Shown in pieces: positions 33,275 to 43,300 of a DNA stretch of 64,000 bases. Source of the stretch: Streptomyces radiopugnans (lineage in GTDB: Bacteria > Actinomycetota > Actinomycetes > Streptomycetales > Streptomycetaceae); the NCBI RefSeq assembly GCF_900110735.1, contig NZ_FOET01000006.1, positions 1 through 64,000 on the forward strand. The letters are read 5' to 3'. The notes beneath the pieces were generated by a model. The model was not told where the DNA came from, did not search any database, and saw nothing but the letters and a program-made list of their open reading frames with translations. How positions within the stretch are numbered: the first letter of the stretch is position 1; the number at the start of each line of letters is the position of its first letter. The position numbers were made by a program, and so were the translations under genes.

Positions 33275-35278
33275 TTGCCAGGAGCCGTTCCAGTCCGCCC
33301 GTCAGCTTCCCCGCCCGGTTCCGCCCGCCGGCGGCTGCGGGCGCTCACCGCGGCCTCGGTGGCCGCCCTGCTGCTGCCCCTCCTCCCTGCCACCGCCGAC
33401 GCCGGCGGGCGGGAGCCGGATTCGCTGCAGGAGGCGTTCGCCCGCGCCGCCGACCGGTACCAGGTGCCCGAGAGCGTGCTGCTGGGGGTGTCGTACCTGC
33501 AGTCCCGCTGGGACGGCCACCGCGGCGCGCCCAGCGTCTCGGGCGGCTACGGGCCCATGCACCTGACCGACGCGCGCACCGCCCTGGCCGAGGACCCCCA
33601 CCACAGCCACGGCACCGAGGACGCGCGCGGCGACACCGCCCGCGCCGTCAGACAGGTGCACGACGCGGTGCCCGATCCCGCCGCGCTGCCCGCCCGGCTG
33701 CGCACCCTGGAGCGGGCGGCCGAGCTGACCGGGCTGGACGAGGAGGAGCTGCGGCGGGACCCGGCCGCCAACGTCGCCGGCGGCGCGGCACTGCTGGCCG
33801 CCGCCCAGAAGGAGCTGGGCCTGCCGCTCAGCGACGACCCCGCCCAGTGGTACGGGGCCGTGGCGCGCTACCCGGGCTCCGGGGACGCGCGGGCGGCCGG
33901 GGTCTTCGCCGACGAGGTCTTCGACGTGCTCCGCGAGGGCGAGCGGCGCACCACCGACTCCGGCCAGCGCGTGGTGCTGGAGGGCGCCCCGGACCTGGCC
34001 CCGGACACCGCGCAGCTGGACGGCCCGGACCTGCGTCCGGCGTCCTCCGGGAGCGACGGGCCGGTGGAGTGCCCGAGGTCCGTCTCGTGCGAGTGGCTCC
34101 CGGCACCGTACGAGGAGTACACCAATCCCGACGGATCGCCGAACTACGGCAACCACGACAAGGCGGACCGGCCCGCGTCGCAGAAGATCGACTACATCGT
34201 GGTGCACGACACCGAGGCGACCTGGGACACCACCCTGCGGCTGGTGCGGAACCCGAAGTACGTCTCCTGGCACTACTCCCTGCGCGCCTCCGACGGCCAC
34301 ATCGCCCAGCACGTCCCCACCAGGGACGTGGGCTGGCACGCGGGCAACTGGTACGTCAACGCCAAGTCGATCGGGCTGGAGCACGAGGGCTTCCTGACCG
34401 CACCCGACGCCTGGTACACCGAGGCGATGTACCGCACCTCGGCGCGGCTGGTGCGGTACCTGGCCCACAGGCACGGCATCCCGCTGGACCGGCAGCACAT
34501 CATCGGGCACGACAACGTGCCGGGCGTGACGTCCGCCAACATCCCCGGGATGCACACCGATCCGGGGCCGTACTGGGACTGGCAGCACTACTTCACGCTG
34601 CTGGGCGCGCCCTTCCACCCCACGGCCGCGCCGGACTCGGAGCTGGTGACCATCCGGCCCGACTACGAGGAGCACAGGCCGGTCTACACCCGGTGCGACG
34701 GCTCCGGGCAGCCCTGTCCGCCGCACGGTTCGGGCGCGGTGCGACTGCACACCGGGCCGAGCGCCGACGCCCCGCTGGTGAAGGACGCCGGGCTGCGGCC
34801 GGGCGGCGGCGACTCCACCACCGGCGTCAACGACACCGGCGCCCGCGCCTCGACCGGCCAGCGGTACGCGGTGGCCGAGCGCCGGGGCGAGTGGACGGCG
34901 ATCTGGTACCTCGGGCAGAAGGCGTGGTTCCACAACCCCGCCGACGCCCCGACCGCGGTGGGCTCCCGGGGCCTGGTCGTCACCCCGAGGGAGGGCGTGG
35001 AGTCGGTGCCCGTCTACGGCCGCGCCTACCCGGAGGCGTCCGCCTACCCCGAGGGGATCCCGGCCCAGGCGATCTCGCCGCTGCCGTACAAGGTGGAGGC
35101 GGGCCAGGCGTACGCGCTGGGGCTGCGGACGAAGGGCGAGTACTACTACGCCAAGACCTTCGACCCCGCCGGCCACGTGGTGGTCCGCGGCGAGGAGGAG
35201 TACTACCAGATCCAGCTCGGGCACCGGGTGGCCTTCGTCAAGGCCGCCGACGTCACGGTGCGGCCCGCCCGGCGGTGA
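33275..35278 (+). CDS. Exported N-acetylmuramoyl-L-alanine amidase (PGRP/Amidase_2)
   Basis: This 667-residue secreted enzyme is predicted to cleave the amide bond between MurNAc and the stem peptide. An N-terminal signal (hydrophobic LTAASVAALLLPLLPATADA) is followed by a lysozyme-like helical region (about 45-240), then the zinc amidase domain (about 300-440) with IDYIVVHDTEATWD, HYSLRASDGHIAQHV, GLEHEGF and GHDNVPGV. SH3-like segments follow. The start is TTG at 33275, chosen because AGGAGG lies 5-6 nt upstream; the in-frame TTG at 33185 lacks one. It is a single-gene unit flanked by hairpins. Confidence 0.88.
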   Translation: MPGAVPVRPSASPPGSARRRLRALTAASVAALLLPLLPATADAGGREPDSLQEAFARAADRYQVPESVLLGVSYLQSRWDGHRGAPSVSGGYGPMHLTDARTALAEDPHHSHGTEDARGDTARAVRQVHDAVPDPAALPARLRTLERAAELTGLDEEELRRDPAANVAGGAALLAAAQKELGLPLSDDPAQWYGAVARYPGSGDARAAGVFADEVFDVLREGERRTTDSGQRVVLEGAPDLAPDTAQLDGPDLRPASSGSDGPVECPRSVSCEWLPAPYEEYTNPDGSPNYGNHDKADRPASQKIDYIVVHDTEATWDTTLRLVRNPKYVSWHYSLRASDGHIAQHVPTRDVGWHAGNWYVNAKSIGLEHEGFLTAPDAWYTEAMYRTSARLVRYLAHRHGIPLDRQHIIGHDNVPGVTSANIPGMHTDPGPYWDWQHYFTLLGAPFHPTAAPDSELVTIRPDYEEHRPVYTRCDGSGQPCPPHGSGAVRLHTGPSADAPLVKDAGLRPGGGDSTTGVNDTGARASTGQRYAVAERRGEWTAIWYLGQKAWFHNPADAPTAVGSRGLVVTPREGVESVPVYGRAYPEASAYPEGIPAQAISPLPYKVEAGQAYALGLRTKGEYYYAKTFDPAGHVVVRGEEEYYQIQLGHRVAFVKAADVTVRPARR

Positions 35279-35299
35279 GGTGACGGGCGGTCGCACGGT

Positions 35300-35333
35300 G
35301 TGGGGAGGGGCGCCGCGAAGCGCCCCTCCCCAC
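35300..35333. terminator. Bidirectional terminator
   Basis: GTGGGGAGGGGCGC (35300-35313) and its perfect complement (35320-35333) enclose a 6-nt loop between the convergent amidase gene and the gene ending at 35375. Confidence 0.85.
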
Positions 35334-35374
35334 TGTGTCCCTCATGTCCTCGGCTGTCCGCGCCCGCCGCTGCG

Positions 35375-35872
35375 TCAGCGCTGGAACAGCTCCGCGGGCA
35401 GCGGCTTCAGCAGCTGGTAGAGGTCCTCGGTGATCGGCCGGTCCCAGCTGGCGATGGTGACCAGCACGCCGTCGCTGCGGTCGAACTGGACGCAGGAGAT
35501 CCGGGTCTCCGAGCACAGGATCCGCCGCACGATCAGGAGGTTGTCGTCCAGCATCACCGGGCTCTCCTCCGTTCCGGTGACGGTGACCTCCTCGTCGTTC
35601 TCCAGTGCCGCCAGCAGCTGCGCGACCTCGAAGGGGATCTGTCCCTCGGCCGTCTCGCGGGCCGGGGAGCCCTCCGGCAGGTTCCCGATGACCATGGCCG
35701 GTCCGCGCCCGCCGAACAGGTCGTAGCGCAGGAAGACGCCCTGGCAGCTTCCGTCCGGCGCGGGCAGCAGCCCGGCGCCGAGGTTGCCCGGCCAGTCCCC
35801 CGGGTCCATGGCCAGCACGTCGAAGTCGGGTCCGGCGGGTGTGGCGGCACTGCGGCGGCGGAGAAAGGACAT
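35375..35872 (-). CDS. Conserved hypothetical cytosolic protein
   Basis: This 165-residue protein has a mixed alpha/beta character and no recognisable motif. Visible segments include FDVLAMDPGDWPGNLG near the N-terminus and an immunoglobulin- or PH-like C-terminal half ending in DLYQLLKPLPAELFQR. I take the ATG at 35872 (MSFLRRR); the frame stays open to 36046 but that part is basic and low complexity. No ribosome site is obvious. It converges with the amidase and is divergent from the terpene cyclase. Confidence 0.7.
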   Translation of the reverse strand: MSFLRRRSAATPAGPDFDVLAMDPGDWPGNLGAGLLPAPDGSCQGVFLRYDLFGGRGPAMVIGNLPEGSPARETAEGQIPFEVAQLLAALENDEEVTVTGTEESPVMLDDNLLIVRRILCSETRISCVQFDRSDGVLVTIASWDRPITEDLYQLLKPLPAELFQR

Positions 35873-36064
35873 GCGGCCATGGTACGGGCCCGGTACCGCC
35901 GCGGGGCTCCGGCCCGCGGCCCTCCCGCGGCGGGCGGCGGAGGGCGTACACGGGTGTGAACCGGGTGCGGTGCTCCCGCCCGTTCCCGGTGGAGCGCCGT
36001 TTCGGGCAGCGCCGCTTCCGCGCACTCCGCGTACAAGGCGGAGCACGGAGCGTCCCCGGCACTC

Positions 36065-36093
36065 TTGACCGGCAACTGCCTTTGGCCAAGGGT
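36065..36093 (+). promoter_or_regulatory. Candidate promoter of the terpene cyclase gene
   Basis: TTGACC (36065-36070) and AAGGGT (36088-36093) are 17 nt apart. The near-palindrome CCTTTGGCCAAGG (36079-36091) overlaps the spacer and the -10 and could be an operator. The ATG lies 60 bp downstream. Confidence 0.5.
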
Positions 36094-36152
36094 GGTTCGG
36101 CGTATGCGCCCGTCATCCTCACCGCCGCGCTCACCGCCCGCCAGGAGGCGTC

Positions 36153-37268
36153 ATGTCCATGACTGAAGTCGGTGCCGTCGGGGACACCGCCGGACGGGAG
36201 GGCCTGCTGCGGCGGACGGCCCGCCTGGAGATACCCTTCCGCAGCGCCGTCGGCCCCGGTGTCGGGAAGGCCAGGCTCCACACCCTCCGGTGGCTGCGGG
36301 ACTTCGGGCTGCTCACCGGGGAGGCCGCGTTCGAGGAGTACGACGCCCTGCGGCTGGAGCGGGCGATGGCCCGCTTCTATCCACGGGCCGCGGAAGAGGA
36401 CCTGATGCTGGCCACCGACGTCAACGGCTGGTTCTTCGTCTTCGACGACCAGTTCGACGGCCCCCTGGGGCGGCGGCCGCGGGACGTCACCCGCCTCGTG
36501 GACCGCCTGGTCCGCGTCATGGACGGGCGGGAGCCGCCGGCCGGCGCCCCCGCGGGCCCGCTGGTCGAGAGCTTCCGCGATCTGTGGCACCGCATCAACG
36601 AGGGAATGCCGCCGGTGTGGCGGGAACGCTTCCGCCGGCACTGGCACGGCTATCTGCTGGCCCACCGCCGGGAGGCGCTCAACCGCTCCGGGGACCGGCT
36701 GCCCACGGTGGAGGAGTTCCTGGCGGCCCGGCGGCACACCATCGGCATACAGCCCTGCCTGGACCTGGCCGAGCGCTTCGGCCGCTACACCCTGCCGTCC
36801 GCGCTGCACGGCGGTCACCCGCTGAAGGAGATGCGGCGGATCACCGACGAGGTGGCGATCTTCGTCAACGACATCGTCTCGCTGGACAAGGAGCTGGCCG
36901 TCGGCGACGTCAACAACACCGTCGTCCTCCTGCGGCACGGCACCGGCCGCCCGCTCCCGGACTGCGTACGGGAGATCCGCGCCGCCGCCAACGGACGGGT
37001 CGCCCGCTTCCGGGAGCTCGCCGCGGGCCTGCCCGCCCTGCTGGGGGCCGCGGGCGTGCCCGGGGAGGCGCGGGCGCACGTGGAGGACTACGTCGACGGC
37101 ATGCGCAACGTGATGCGGGGCAACCTCGACTGGTCCCTGGAGAGCCGGCGCTACGACGACGCCGGGGTGGCCGCCGTCAGCGGCGGGCGCCTGCGCCCGT
37201 GGGCCGGCCTGCCGGACGAGGCAGTGCCGGAACGCGGAGTCGGGGCCGCGGGTCCGGTGCGGCCGTGA
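36153..37268 (+). CDS. Class I terpene synthase (probable sesquiterpene cyclase)
   Basis: This 371-residue enzyme ionises and cyclises a prenyl diphosphate, most likely farnesyl diphosphate given its size. The first metal motif is FDDQFDG (Asp98, Asp99, Asp102). The NSE triad reads VNDIVSLDKE (Asn239, Ser243, Glu247). The pyrophosphate-sensing Arg in AARRHTIG and a terminal RRY pair are also visible. The product cannot be inferred. AGGAGG precedes the ATG by 6 nt. No prenyltransferase or P450 gene is adjacent; a leucine-rich-repeat gene follows with almost no gap. Confidence 0.92.
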   Translation: MSMTEVGAVGDTAGREGLLRRTARLEIPFRSAVGPGVGKARLHTLRWLRDFGLLTGEAAFEEYDALRLERAMARFYPRAAEEDLMLATDVNGWFFVFDDQFDGPLGRRPRDVTRLVDRLVRVMDGREPPAGAPAGPLVESFRDLWHRINEGMPPVWRERFRRHWHGYLLAHRREALNRSGDRLPTVEEFLAARRHTIGIQPCLDLAERFGRYTLPSALHGGHPLKEMRRITDEVAIFVNDIVSLDKELAVGDVNNTVVLLRHGTGRPLPDCVREIRAAANGRVARFRELAAGLPALLGAAGVPGEARAHVEDYVDGMRNVMRGNLDWSLESRRYDDAGVAAVSGGRLRPWAGLPDEAVPERGVGAAGPVRP

Positions 37269-37294
37269 GGCGGGAGACGGACGGCGGGACGACG

Positions 37295-38005
37295 GTGAAC
37301 CTCTGGCGCGCGGGCCTGACCCGCGTCCCCGAACAGGTGTGGGAGCACCGGGAGTCGCGTGTGCTGATCCTCGCGGACAACGCGCTCACCTCCCTCCCGC
37401 CGCGGATCGGCCGGATGCGGCGCCTGCGCACCCTCGACCTCGGCCACAACGCGCTCACCTCCCTCCCCGAGGAGATCGGGGAGCTGACGGACCTGGACGG
37501 CTGCCTCTACCTCCACGACAACCGGCTCACCGCGCTGCCGCGCTCGCTGGGGCGGCTGCGCTCGCTGACGTATCTGAACGTCGGCGACAACCCGCTGGGC
37601 ACGCTGCCCGAGGAGGTCGGCGACATGGCGGGGCTGGTGGAACTGCGCGCCCAGCGGTGCGGGCTGCGGGAGCTGCCCGCCTCACTCGGGCGGCTCACCG
37701 CACTGCGGGAACTCTGGCTGCGCGGCAACGCCCTGGCCTCGCTGCCCGCCGCCGTACGCGGGCTGCGGGAGCTGCGGGAGCTGGAACTGCGCGAGAACGC
37801 CCTGGCACAGGTGCCCGAGGCGCTGCGCGGCCTGCCGCGGCTGCGCCGCCTGGATCTGCGGGCCAACCGGCTGCGCACGGTGCCGGACTGGCTGGAGCGG
37901 GAGCTGCCCGCGCTGGAGAAGCTGGACCTGCGCTGGAACGAGGCGGCGGTCGAGCCGAAGCTGCTGGAGGCGCTGGAGCGGCGCGGCTGCGTGGTGCTCC
38001 GGTAG
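37295..38005 (+). CDS. Leucine-rich repeat protein
   Basis: This protein of about 236 residues consists almost entirely of bacterial-type leucine-rich repeats, for example LRTLDLGHNALTSLPEEIG, LTYLNVGDNPLGTLPEEVG and LRRLDLRANRLRTVPDWL, about nine repeats of 23 residues. It has no signal peptide, so it is probably a cytosolic protein-binding scaffold. The start is uncertain: GTG at 37295 fits related proteins I recall, while GTG at 37265 would overlap the terpene cyclase stop as GTGA and imply coupling. Either way it is co-transcribed with the cyclase. Confidence 0.82.
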   Translation: MNLWRAGLTRVPEQVWEHRESRVLILADNALTSLPPRIGRMRRLRTLDLGHNALTSLPEEIGELTDLDGCLYLHDNRLTALPRSLGRLRSLTYLNVGDNPLGTLPEEVGDMAGLVELRAQRCGLRELPASLGRLTALRELWLRGNALASLPAAVRGLRELRELELRENALAQVPEALRGLPRLRRLDLRANRLRTVPDWLERELPALEKLDLRWNEAAVEPKLLEALERRGCVVLR

Positions 38006-38048
38006 GCACGAGACCCGCACGGAGCGCTCGTCCGCCGTGCCGCGGGGG

Positions 38049-38077
38049 TTGACTAATGGCACGCTCGGGAAGAAGGT
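38049..38077 (+). promoter_or_regulatory. Candidate promoter of the serine hydrolase gene
   Basis: TTGACT (38049-38054) and GAAGGT (38072-38077) are 17 nt apart, 51 bp upstream of the ATG at 38128. Confidence 0.5.
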
Positions 38078-38099
38078 TTCAGCGTTTTCCCGGTCCGTT

Positions 38100-38112
38100 G
38101 AAAGATACTTTC
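38100..38112. repeat. Palindromic site GAAAG-N3-CTTTC
   Basis: A perfect 5-bp-arm inverted repeat in a locally A+T-rich patch lies between the putative transcription start (about 38085) and the ribosome site, a good position for a repressor operator. The regulator is unknown. Confidence 0.5.
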
Positions 38113-38127
38113 CCCAGGGGGCACGGT

Positions 38128-39990
38128 ATGACAGGTTCGGCACGGGATCGCGCACCGGGCCGGGCGCCCGCATCCGGCCCTGCCGCGAGCGAGGGCATCG
38201 GCCGGCGGCAGCTCGGCCTCCGGGCCCTCGCGCTCGGCGGCGGTCTGGTCCTGGCCTCGGCGCCCGTCGCGGCGGCCCGCTCCCGGGTCGGGCACCCCCT
38301 GGCCGCCGGCCGCGCGCCCGTCCTGCGCCGCGGCTCCGCACGGCGCGCCGGGCTGCTGGAGCCGCATCTGCGGCGGCTGGTGGAGGACGCGCGGACCTTC
38401 CTCGGCCCCTCCCCCGAGCACCCCTGGTACGCGGGCGCGGTCCTGCTGGCCGGGCGCGGCGGCACCGTCGCCCTCCACGAGGCCATCGGCCACGCGGTGC
38501 GCTACTCGGCCTACGACGAGACCACCGGCACCGGCGTCGAACTCCCCGCCGGCGAACAGGTCCCCGCCACCCCGGAGACCGTCTACGACCTCGCCTCCGT
38601 CTCCAAGCTGTTCACCGCGATCCTGGCCGTGCGGCAGATGGAGCGCGGCGCCCTGGAACTGGAGGGCACGGTCGCCTCCTACCTGCCGGAGTTCGGCGCG
38701 GCGGGCAAGGACGGGATCACCGTGCTGCACCTGCTCACCCACACCTCCGGGCTGGCCGCCTGGCTCCCGCTGTACGCCGAGCCCACCCGGGAGGACCGGC
38801 TGCGGCGGCTGTGGCGCGAGGAGCCCCTGGACCCGCCGGGCACGGTCTACCGCTACTCCGACCTGAACCTGATCACCCTCCAGCTCGTGCTGGAGCGGGT
38901 CACCGGCAAGGGGCTGGACACGCTGCTGCGCGAGGACGTCACCGGACCGCTGGGCATGCGGTGGACCCGCTACAACCCGCCCGCCTCCTGGAGACCGCGC
39001 ATCGCCGCCACCGAGGACGCCCGCCGCCCCTGGTCGGGTCTGGACCGGGGCATGGTGCACGGCGAGGTGCACGACGAGAACGCGTACGCCTTCGGCGGCG
39101 TGGCCGGCCACGCCGGGGTCTTCTCCTGCGCCTGGGACCTGGCCGTGCTGTGCCGCGCCCTGCTGAACGGCGGCGCGTACGGCGACGCCCGCGTCCTGCG
39201 GCCGGAGTCGGTGGACCTGCTCTTCCGCGACTTCAACACCGCCTTCCCCGGCGACGAGCACGGTCTGGGGTTCGAGCTGTACCAGCACTGGTTCATGGGG
39301 GCCATGGCGACCCCCCGCACGGCCGGGCACACCGGCTTCACCGGCACCTGCCTGGTGCTGGACCCGACCACCGACACCTTCCTGGTGCTGCTGGGCAACT
39401 CCGTGCACCCGGTGCGCACCTGGCGCTCCGGCAGCGCACCGCGCGTGGCCGCCGCCGACCACCTGGCCCGGGCCGTGCCGGTACGCCCGGCCGAGGGGCG
39501 CGAGGCCTGGTTCTCGGGGATGGCGAGCGGCGCCTCGGCCGTGCTCACCCTGCCCGAGGTGGCGCTCGGCGACGGTGCGGAGGAGGGCGCGGACGGCGCG
39601 GGCGCCCGGCTGCGCTTCTCCGTGTGGTGGGACACCGAGCGCACCTTCGACGTCCTGCGCCTGGAGGCGTCCGGCGACGGCGGCGGCACGTGGGAGCCGG
39701 TGCCGTTCACCACCTCCCGCCCCGGCCAGGCCCCGGTGGAGCGCCCGGAGGGGGCGCTGCACGGCTTCTCCGGACGGGTCTGGCACCGGGCTCTGGCGGA
39801 CCTGGGCGCCTGGCGCGGCCGGGCGGTGCGGCTGCGCTGGCGGTACACCACCGACGCCCGCTACGTGGGGCGCGGCGCGTACGTCGACGGAGTCCGGATC
39901 GAGGACGGCGGGCGCACGGTGTTCGACGGCTCGCGGCGCGGGGACGCCGGGCGCGTGACGGCCGACGGCTGGTCGCTCTCGGCCGACTGA
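38128..39990 (+). CDS. Tat-exported serine hydrolase (beta-lactamase family) with C-terminal beta-sandwich
   Basis: This 620-residue protein begins with a twin-arginine signal (GRRQLGLRALALGG, about residues 25-50), so it is probably exported folded. The penicillin-binding fold domain (about 70-430) has SxxK as SVSK in DLASVSKLF, a YSDLN tyrosine motif and HTG as GHTGFTG. A second domain (about 450-620), rich in beta strands, resembles jelly-roll or MAM-like modules of secreted enzymes and may bind substrate. It is probably an esterase or cell-wall peptidase. GGGGG precedes the ATG. It is a stand-alone unit. Confidence 0.85.
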   Translation: MTGSARDRAPGRAPASGPAASEGIGRRQLGLRALALGGGLVLASAPVAAARSRVGHPLAAGRAPVLRRGSARRAGLLEPHLRRLVEDARTFLGPSPEHPWYAGAVLLAGRGGTVALHEAIGHAVRYSAYDETTGTGVELPAGEQVPATPETVYDLASVSKLFTAILAVRQMERGALELEGTVASYLPEFGAAGKDGITVLHLLTHTSGLAAWLPLYAEPTREDRLRRLWREEPLDPPGTVYRYSDLNLITLQLVLERVTGKGLDTLLREDVTGPLGMRWTRYNPPASWRPRIAATEDARRPWSGLDRGMVHGEVHDENAYAFGGVAGHAGVFSCAWDLAVLCRALLNGGAYGDARVLRPESVDLLFRDFNTAFPGDEHGLGFELYQHWFMGAMATPRTAGHTGFTGTCLVLDPTTDTFLVLLGNSVHPVRTWRSGSAPRVAAADHLARAVPVRPAEGREAWFSGMASGASAVLTLPEVALGDGAEEGADGAGARLRFSVWWDTERTFDVLRLEASGDGGGTWEPVPFTTSRPGQAPVERPEGALHGFSGRVWHRALADLGAWRGRAVRLRWRYTTDARYVGRGAYVDGVRIEDGGRTVFDGSRRGDAGRVTADGWSLSAD

Positions 39991-40065
39991 CGCCCGGTCA
40001 CCGCCGGAGCCCGCCGGACGGTCCGTCGGCCCGTCCGCCCGGCGGCCCGGCGGCCCGGCGGCCCG

Positions 40066-40365
40066 TCAGGCGATGCGCACGGTGGCCAGGTCGGCGAGTC
40101 CCGAGACGGTGAGGACCGGGTCCAGCAGCGGCGGGGCGATCAGTTCCAGACGGTCGGCGTGGGCGAACAGTGCCGCCAGCCCGGCGCTGTCCAGGTAGTC
40201 CACGGCGGTGAGGTCCACAACCAGCCGTCCGTCGCCGCCGGCGGCGGCCCGGTCCACCGAGGCCCGGAACTCGCCGACGTTGCTCATGTCGATCTCGCCC
40301 TCGGCCACGAGGACCGGGGTGCCGTCGGGACGCCGCTGGTCGGTGAGCGTCAGTGGGGTGGTCAA
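40066..40365 (-). CDS. STAS-domain anti-sigma factor antagonist
   Basis: This 99-residue protein is a single STAS domain of the SpoIIAA/RsbV type. Such proteins bind anti-sigma kinases when dephosphorylated; the phosphorylated serine is expected in YLDSAGLA (Ser60). The start is TTG at 40365, preceded by GAGGA at 7 nt, and it overlaps the stop of the upstream 1381-residue polyprotein as TTGA. The coupled gene supplies both the kinase-like and PP2C activities that could act on it. Short GCCCGGCG tandem repeats follow the stop. Confidence 0.88.
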   Translation of the reverse strand: MTTPLTLTDQRRPDGTPVLVAEGEIDMSNVGEFRASVDRAAAGGDGRLVVDLTAVDYLDSAGLAALFAHADRLELIAPPLLDPVLTVSGLADLATVRIA

Positions 40366-43300
40366 CGTGTGATCCTCACATGCATGTCTACGGTGGTTCC
40401 GGCGTCGTCGGTGACGATGTCGACCTGGTCCATGAGCGCGTGGATCAGGATCAGGCCGCGGCCGCGGTGGGCGTTGGCCTCGGGCTGCGGTGGCTTCCAG
40501 CTCCCGGTGTCGGTGACGGTCAGGCGGAGGCCGTCCGCGGTGGCCGCGGCCCTCAGGCACACGGTACGGCCGGGATTGTGGCGGTGGCCGTGCTCGATGG
40601 CGTTGGCGCAGGCCTCCCCCGCCGCGACCAGGACCGCCTGCGTCAGGCGCGGGCCCGCGTCCAGGCGCCCCAGCCAGTCGCGCAGGGCGCTGCGGACACG
40701 GGCGAGCTGGGCGGAGTCGGCGGGGAAGGCCACCTCCAGGGGCGCGGGATGGCGGTAGAGGAGCAGCGCCATGTCGTCGTCGTAGCCGCCGGCCGGTTCC
40801 AGACCGGTCCGGATGGCGTCGGCCAGCTCCTCCAGGTCCGCGGCGCGCCCCCGCCGGGCGGCGGCCGAGGCCGCGGCGATGCCCGCGTACAGCGGGCGGC
40901 TGCGTCGCTCGATCAGACCGTCGGTGTACAGCAGCAGGACGGAGGCCGGCGGCATGGTGCGCGTTCCCGTGGGCCGGGGGCGGCCCGGCTGCACCGCCAG
41001 GGGGATGGAGCGGCCCTGGTCGAGCAGTTCGGTGGCGCCGTCCGGGTGGGTCAGGATGCCCGGAGGATGGCCGGCGCTGCTGTAGGCCAGCCGGCCGGTC
41101 ACGGGGTCGAGCACACCGCAGAAGACGGTGGCGCACGTCGCGCCGGGGATCAGGGCCGCGAACCGGTCGAGCGCGCTCAGCACCTGGGCCGGGTCGGCGA
41201 ACTGCAGCAGCAGGGCCCGGCAGGCGCTGCGCAGCTGGCCCATGACGGTGGCGGCCTCCAGGCCGCGGCCGACGCAGTCGCCGACGACGATGCCGATACG
41301 GCCGTCGGGCAGCTCGACGGTGTCGTACCAGTCCCCGCCGACCTCCAGGGGCCGGGCCGCGGGTTCGTAGCGGACGGCGAACCCCTGTGGCAGGCGGTCG
41401 GGGCCCAGGATGGCCCGCTGAAGGGCCAGGGCGGTCTCGCGCTGCTGCTCGAAGGCGTGGACGCGTTGCAGCATCTGCCCGAGGTAACCGCCCAGCACGG
41501 CCAGCAGGGTGTGGTCCTCGGAGATGAAGGGCCGCTCCTGGCTGGCCTCGACCCACAGCGCCAGCGGCCCGCCGGGGTGTTCCAGGGTGATGCCGACCCC
41601 GGCCGGCCCGCCGGTGGCCACCGGGTGCAGGGGGTTGCGGCCGCGCAGGGCCTCGACGGCCCCGCGGGCCGGGTCGCCCGGCTCCCCCCACGCGGTGCCG
41701 GGCACCGCGGCGACCAGCCGGGGCACCCGGTCCGGGCCGTCCCAGGTGACGGCCAGAGCGCGGGGGGCCCGCCACACCCCGCGCAGTTCGTCCAGCGCGG
41801 CCCGCAGGGCCTCGGGGACGCTCCCGGCCTCGGACAGCCGTACGCTCAGCGCCGCCAGGGCGGTCTCGCGCTGGGCGGTGAGGCGTTCGGCGGTGACGTC
41901 CCGGAAGGTGCCGACCACCATGCGCCTGCCGGTGTCGGGGTCGCGGACCTCGTTGAAGGAGGCGTACACCCACAGCCGGTGCCCGTCGCGGTGTTTGACG
42001 GGGGTGATGTAGCTGCCCTTCTCCTCGCCGACGATCTGGGCGAAGGCCTTCTCGATGGCCCGGTGGGCCTCGGGGTCGGTCTCCTCGTCCGGCCACCAGG
42101 GGTGCTTGGGCCGGTAGGGCAGGCCCTCCGGGCCGTAGCCGAGGATGTCGGTGAAGGCGGAGTTGATCTCGACGACGGCGCCCTCCTCGTCGCAGACGAA
42201 GAACGCCTCCTGGAGCGAGTCGACCAGCGCGGTGCGCCACTGCGCGTGGTGGTTGCGCAGTCTTGACAGCTTCACCGCGGCCCGTACCCGTGCCAGCAGC
42301 TCCGCGGCGGAGAACGGCTTGACCAGGTAGTCGTCGGCGCCCGCCTCCAGCCCCTCGATGGACGCCTCCTGCCCGGCCCGGGCCGACAGCAGCAGCACCG
42401 GCACCCCGGCGGTGCGGGAGTCGGCGCGCAGTGCCTCCACCAGCTCCAGGCCGCCCATCCGGGGCATCATCACATCGCTGACGACCATGTCGGGGGCGTC
42501 GGCGCGGACCGCCTCCAGGGCCTCCCGGCCGTCGGCGACCGTCGTCACCCGGTAGCCGGGGGCCAGGATCCGCTGGAGGTACTCGCGCATGTCGGCGTTG
42601 TCGTCGGCGACCAGCACCCGGGCCCGCGCCTCCCCGGGGACCGGTGGCACGGACTCCGCCCGCCCGGCGGCCGGCTGTGCGGATTCCTCCGGTCCGGCCT
42701 CCCCGCGCTCCTCCGGCAGCCACCGCAGCGCCTCCTGGAGGTAGGGGTCGGCGTCGGAGACCGGGAACGGTTCGGCGCCCCGTGCCACCGAACCGGCCGG
42801 CAGATGGGCCGACCCGAAGGGCAGGCGGACGGTGAGTACGGTGCCACCGCCCTCGGTGCTGTCGGCGGTGATCGTGCCGCCGTGCAGGCCGACCAGCTCC
42901 TTCACCAGCGCCAGTCCGATGCCGCTGCCCTCGTTCGAGCGCGCGCGGACGTTCTCGATGCGGTGGAAACGCTCGAACAGCCGCGGCAGCTCGTCCGGGG
43001 GCACCCCGATGCCGGTGTCGGACACGCGCAGCACCGCCTGCCCGTCCTCGGCGCGCAGCGTCACGCCGATGGAGCCGTCGAAGGTGAACTTCAGCGCGTT
43101 GCTCAGCAGGTTGAGGACCACCTTCTCCCACATGTCGCGGTCGATGTGGACCGGTTCGGGCAGCGCGGGGCAGTCCACCTCGAAGGCCAGGCCGGCCCGC
43201 TCCACCGCCGAGCGGAAGACGCTGGCGAGTTCCGCGGTGACGGCCGCCAGGTCCACCGGCTCGAAGCGGGCCTGCATCCGCCCGGCCTCGATGCGGGAGA

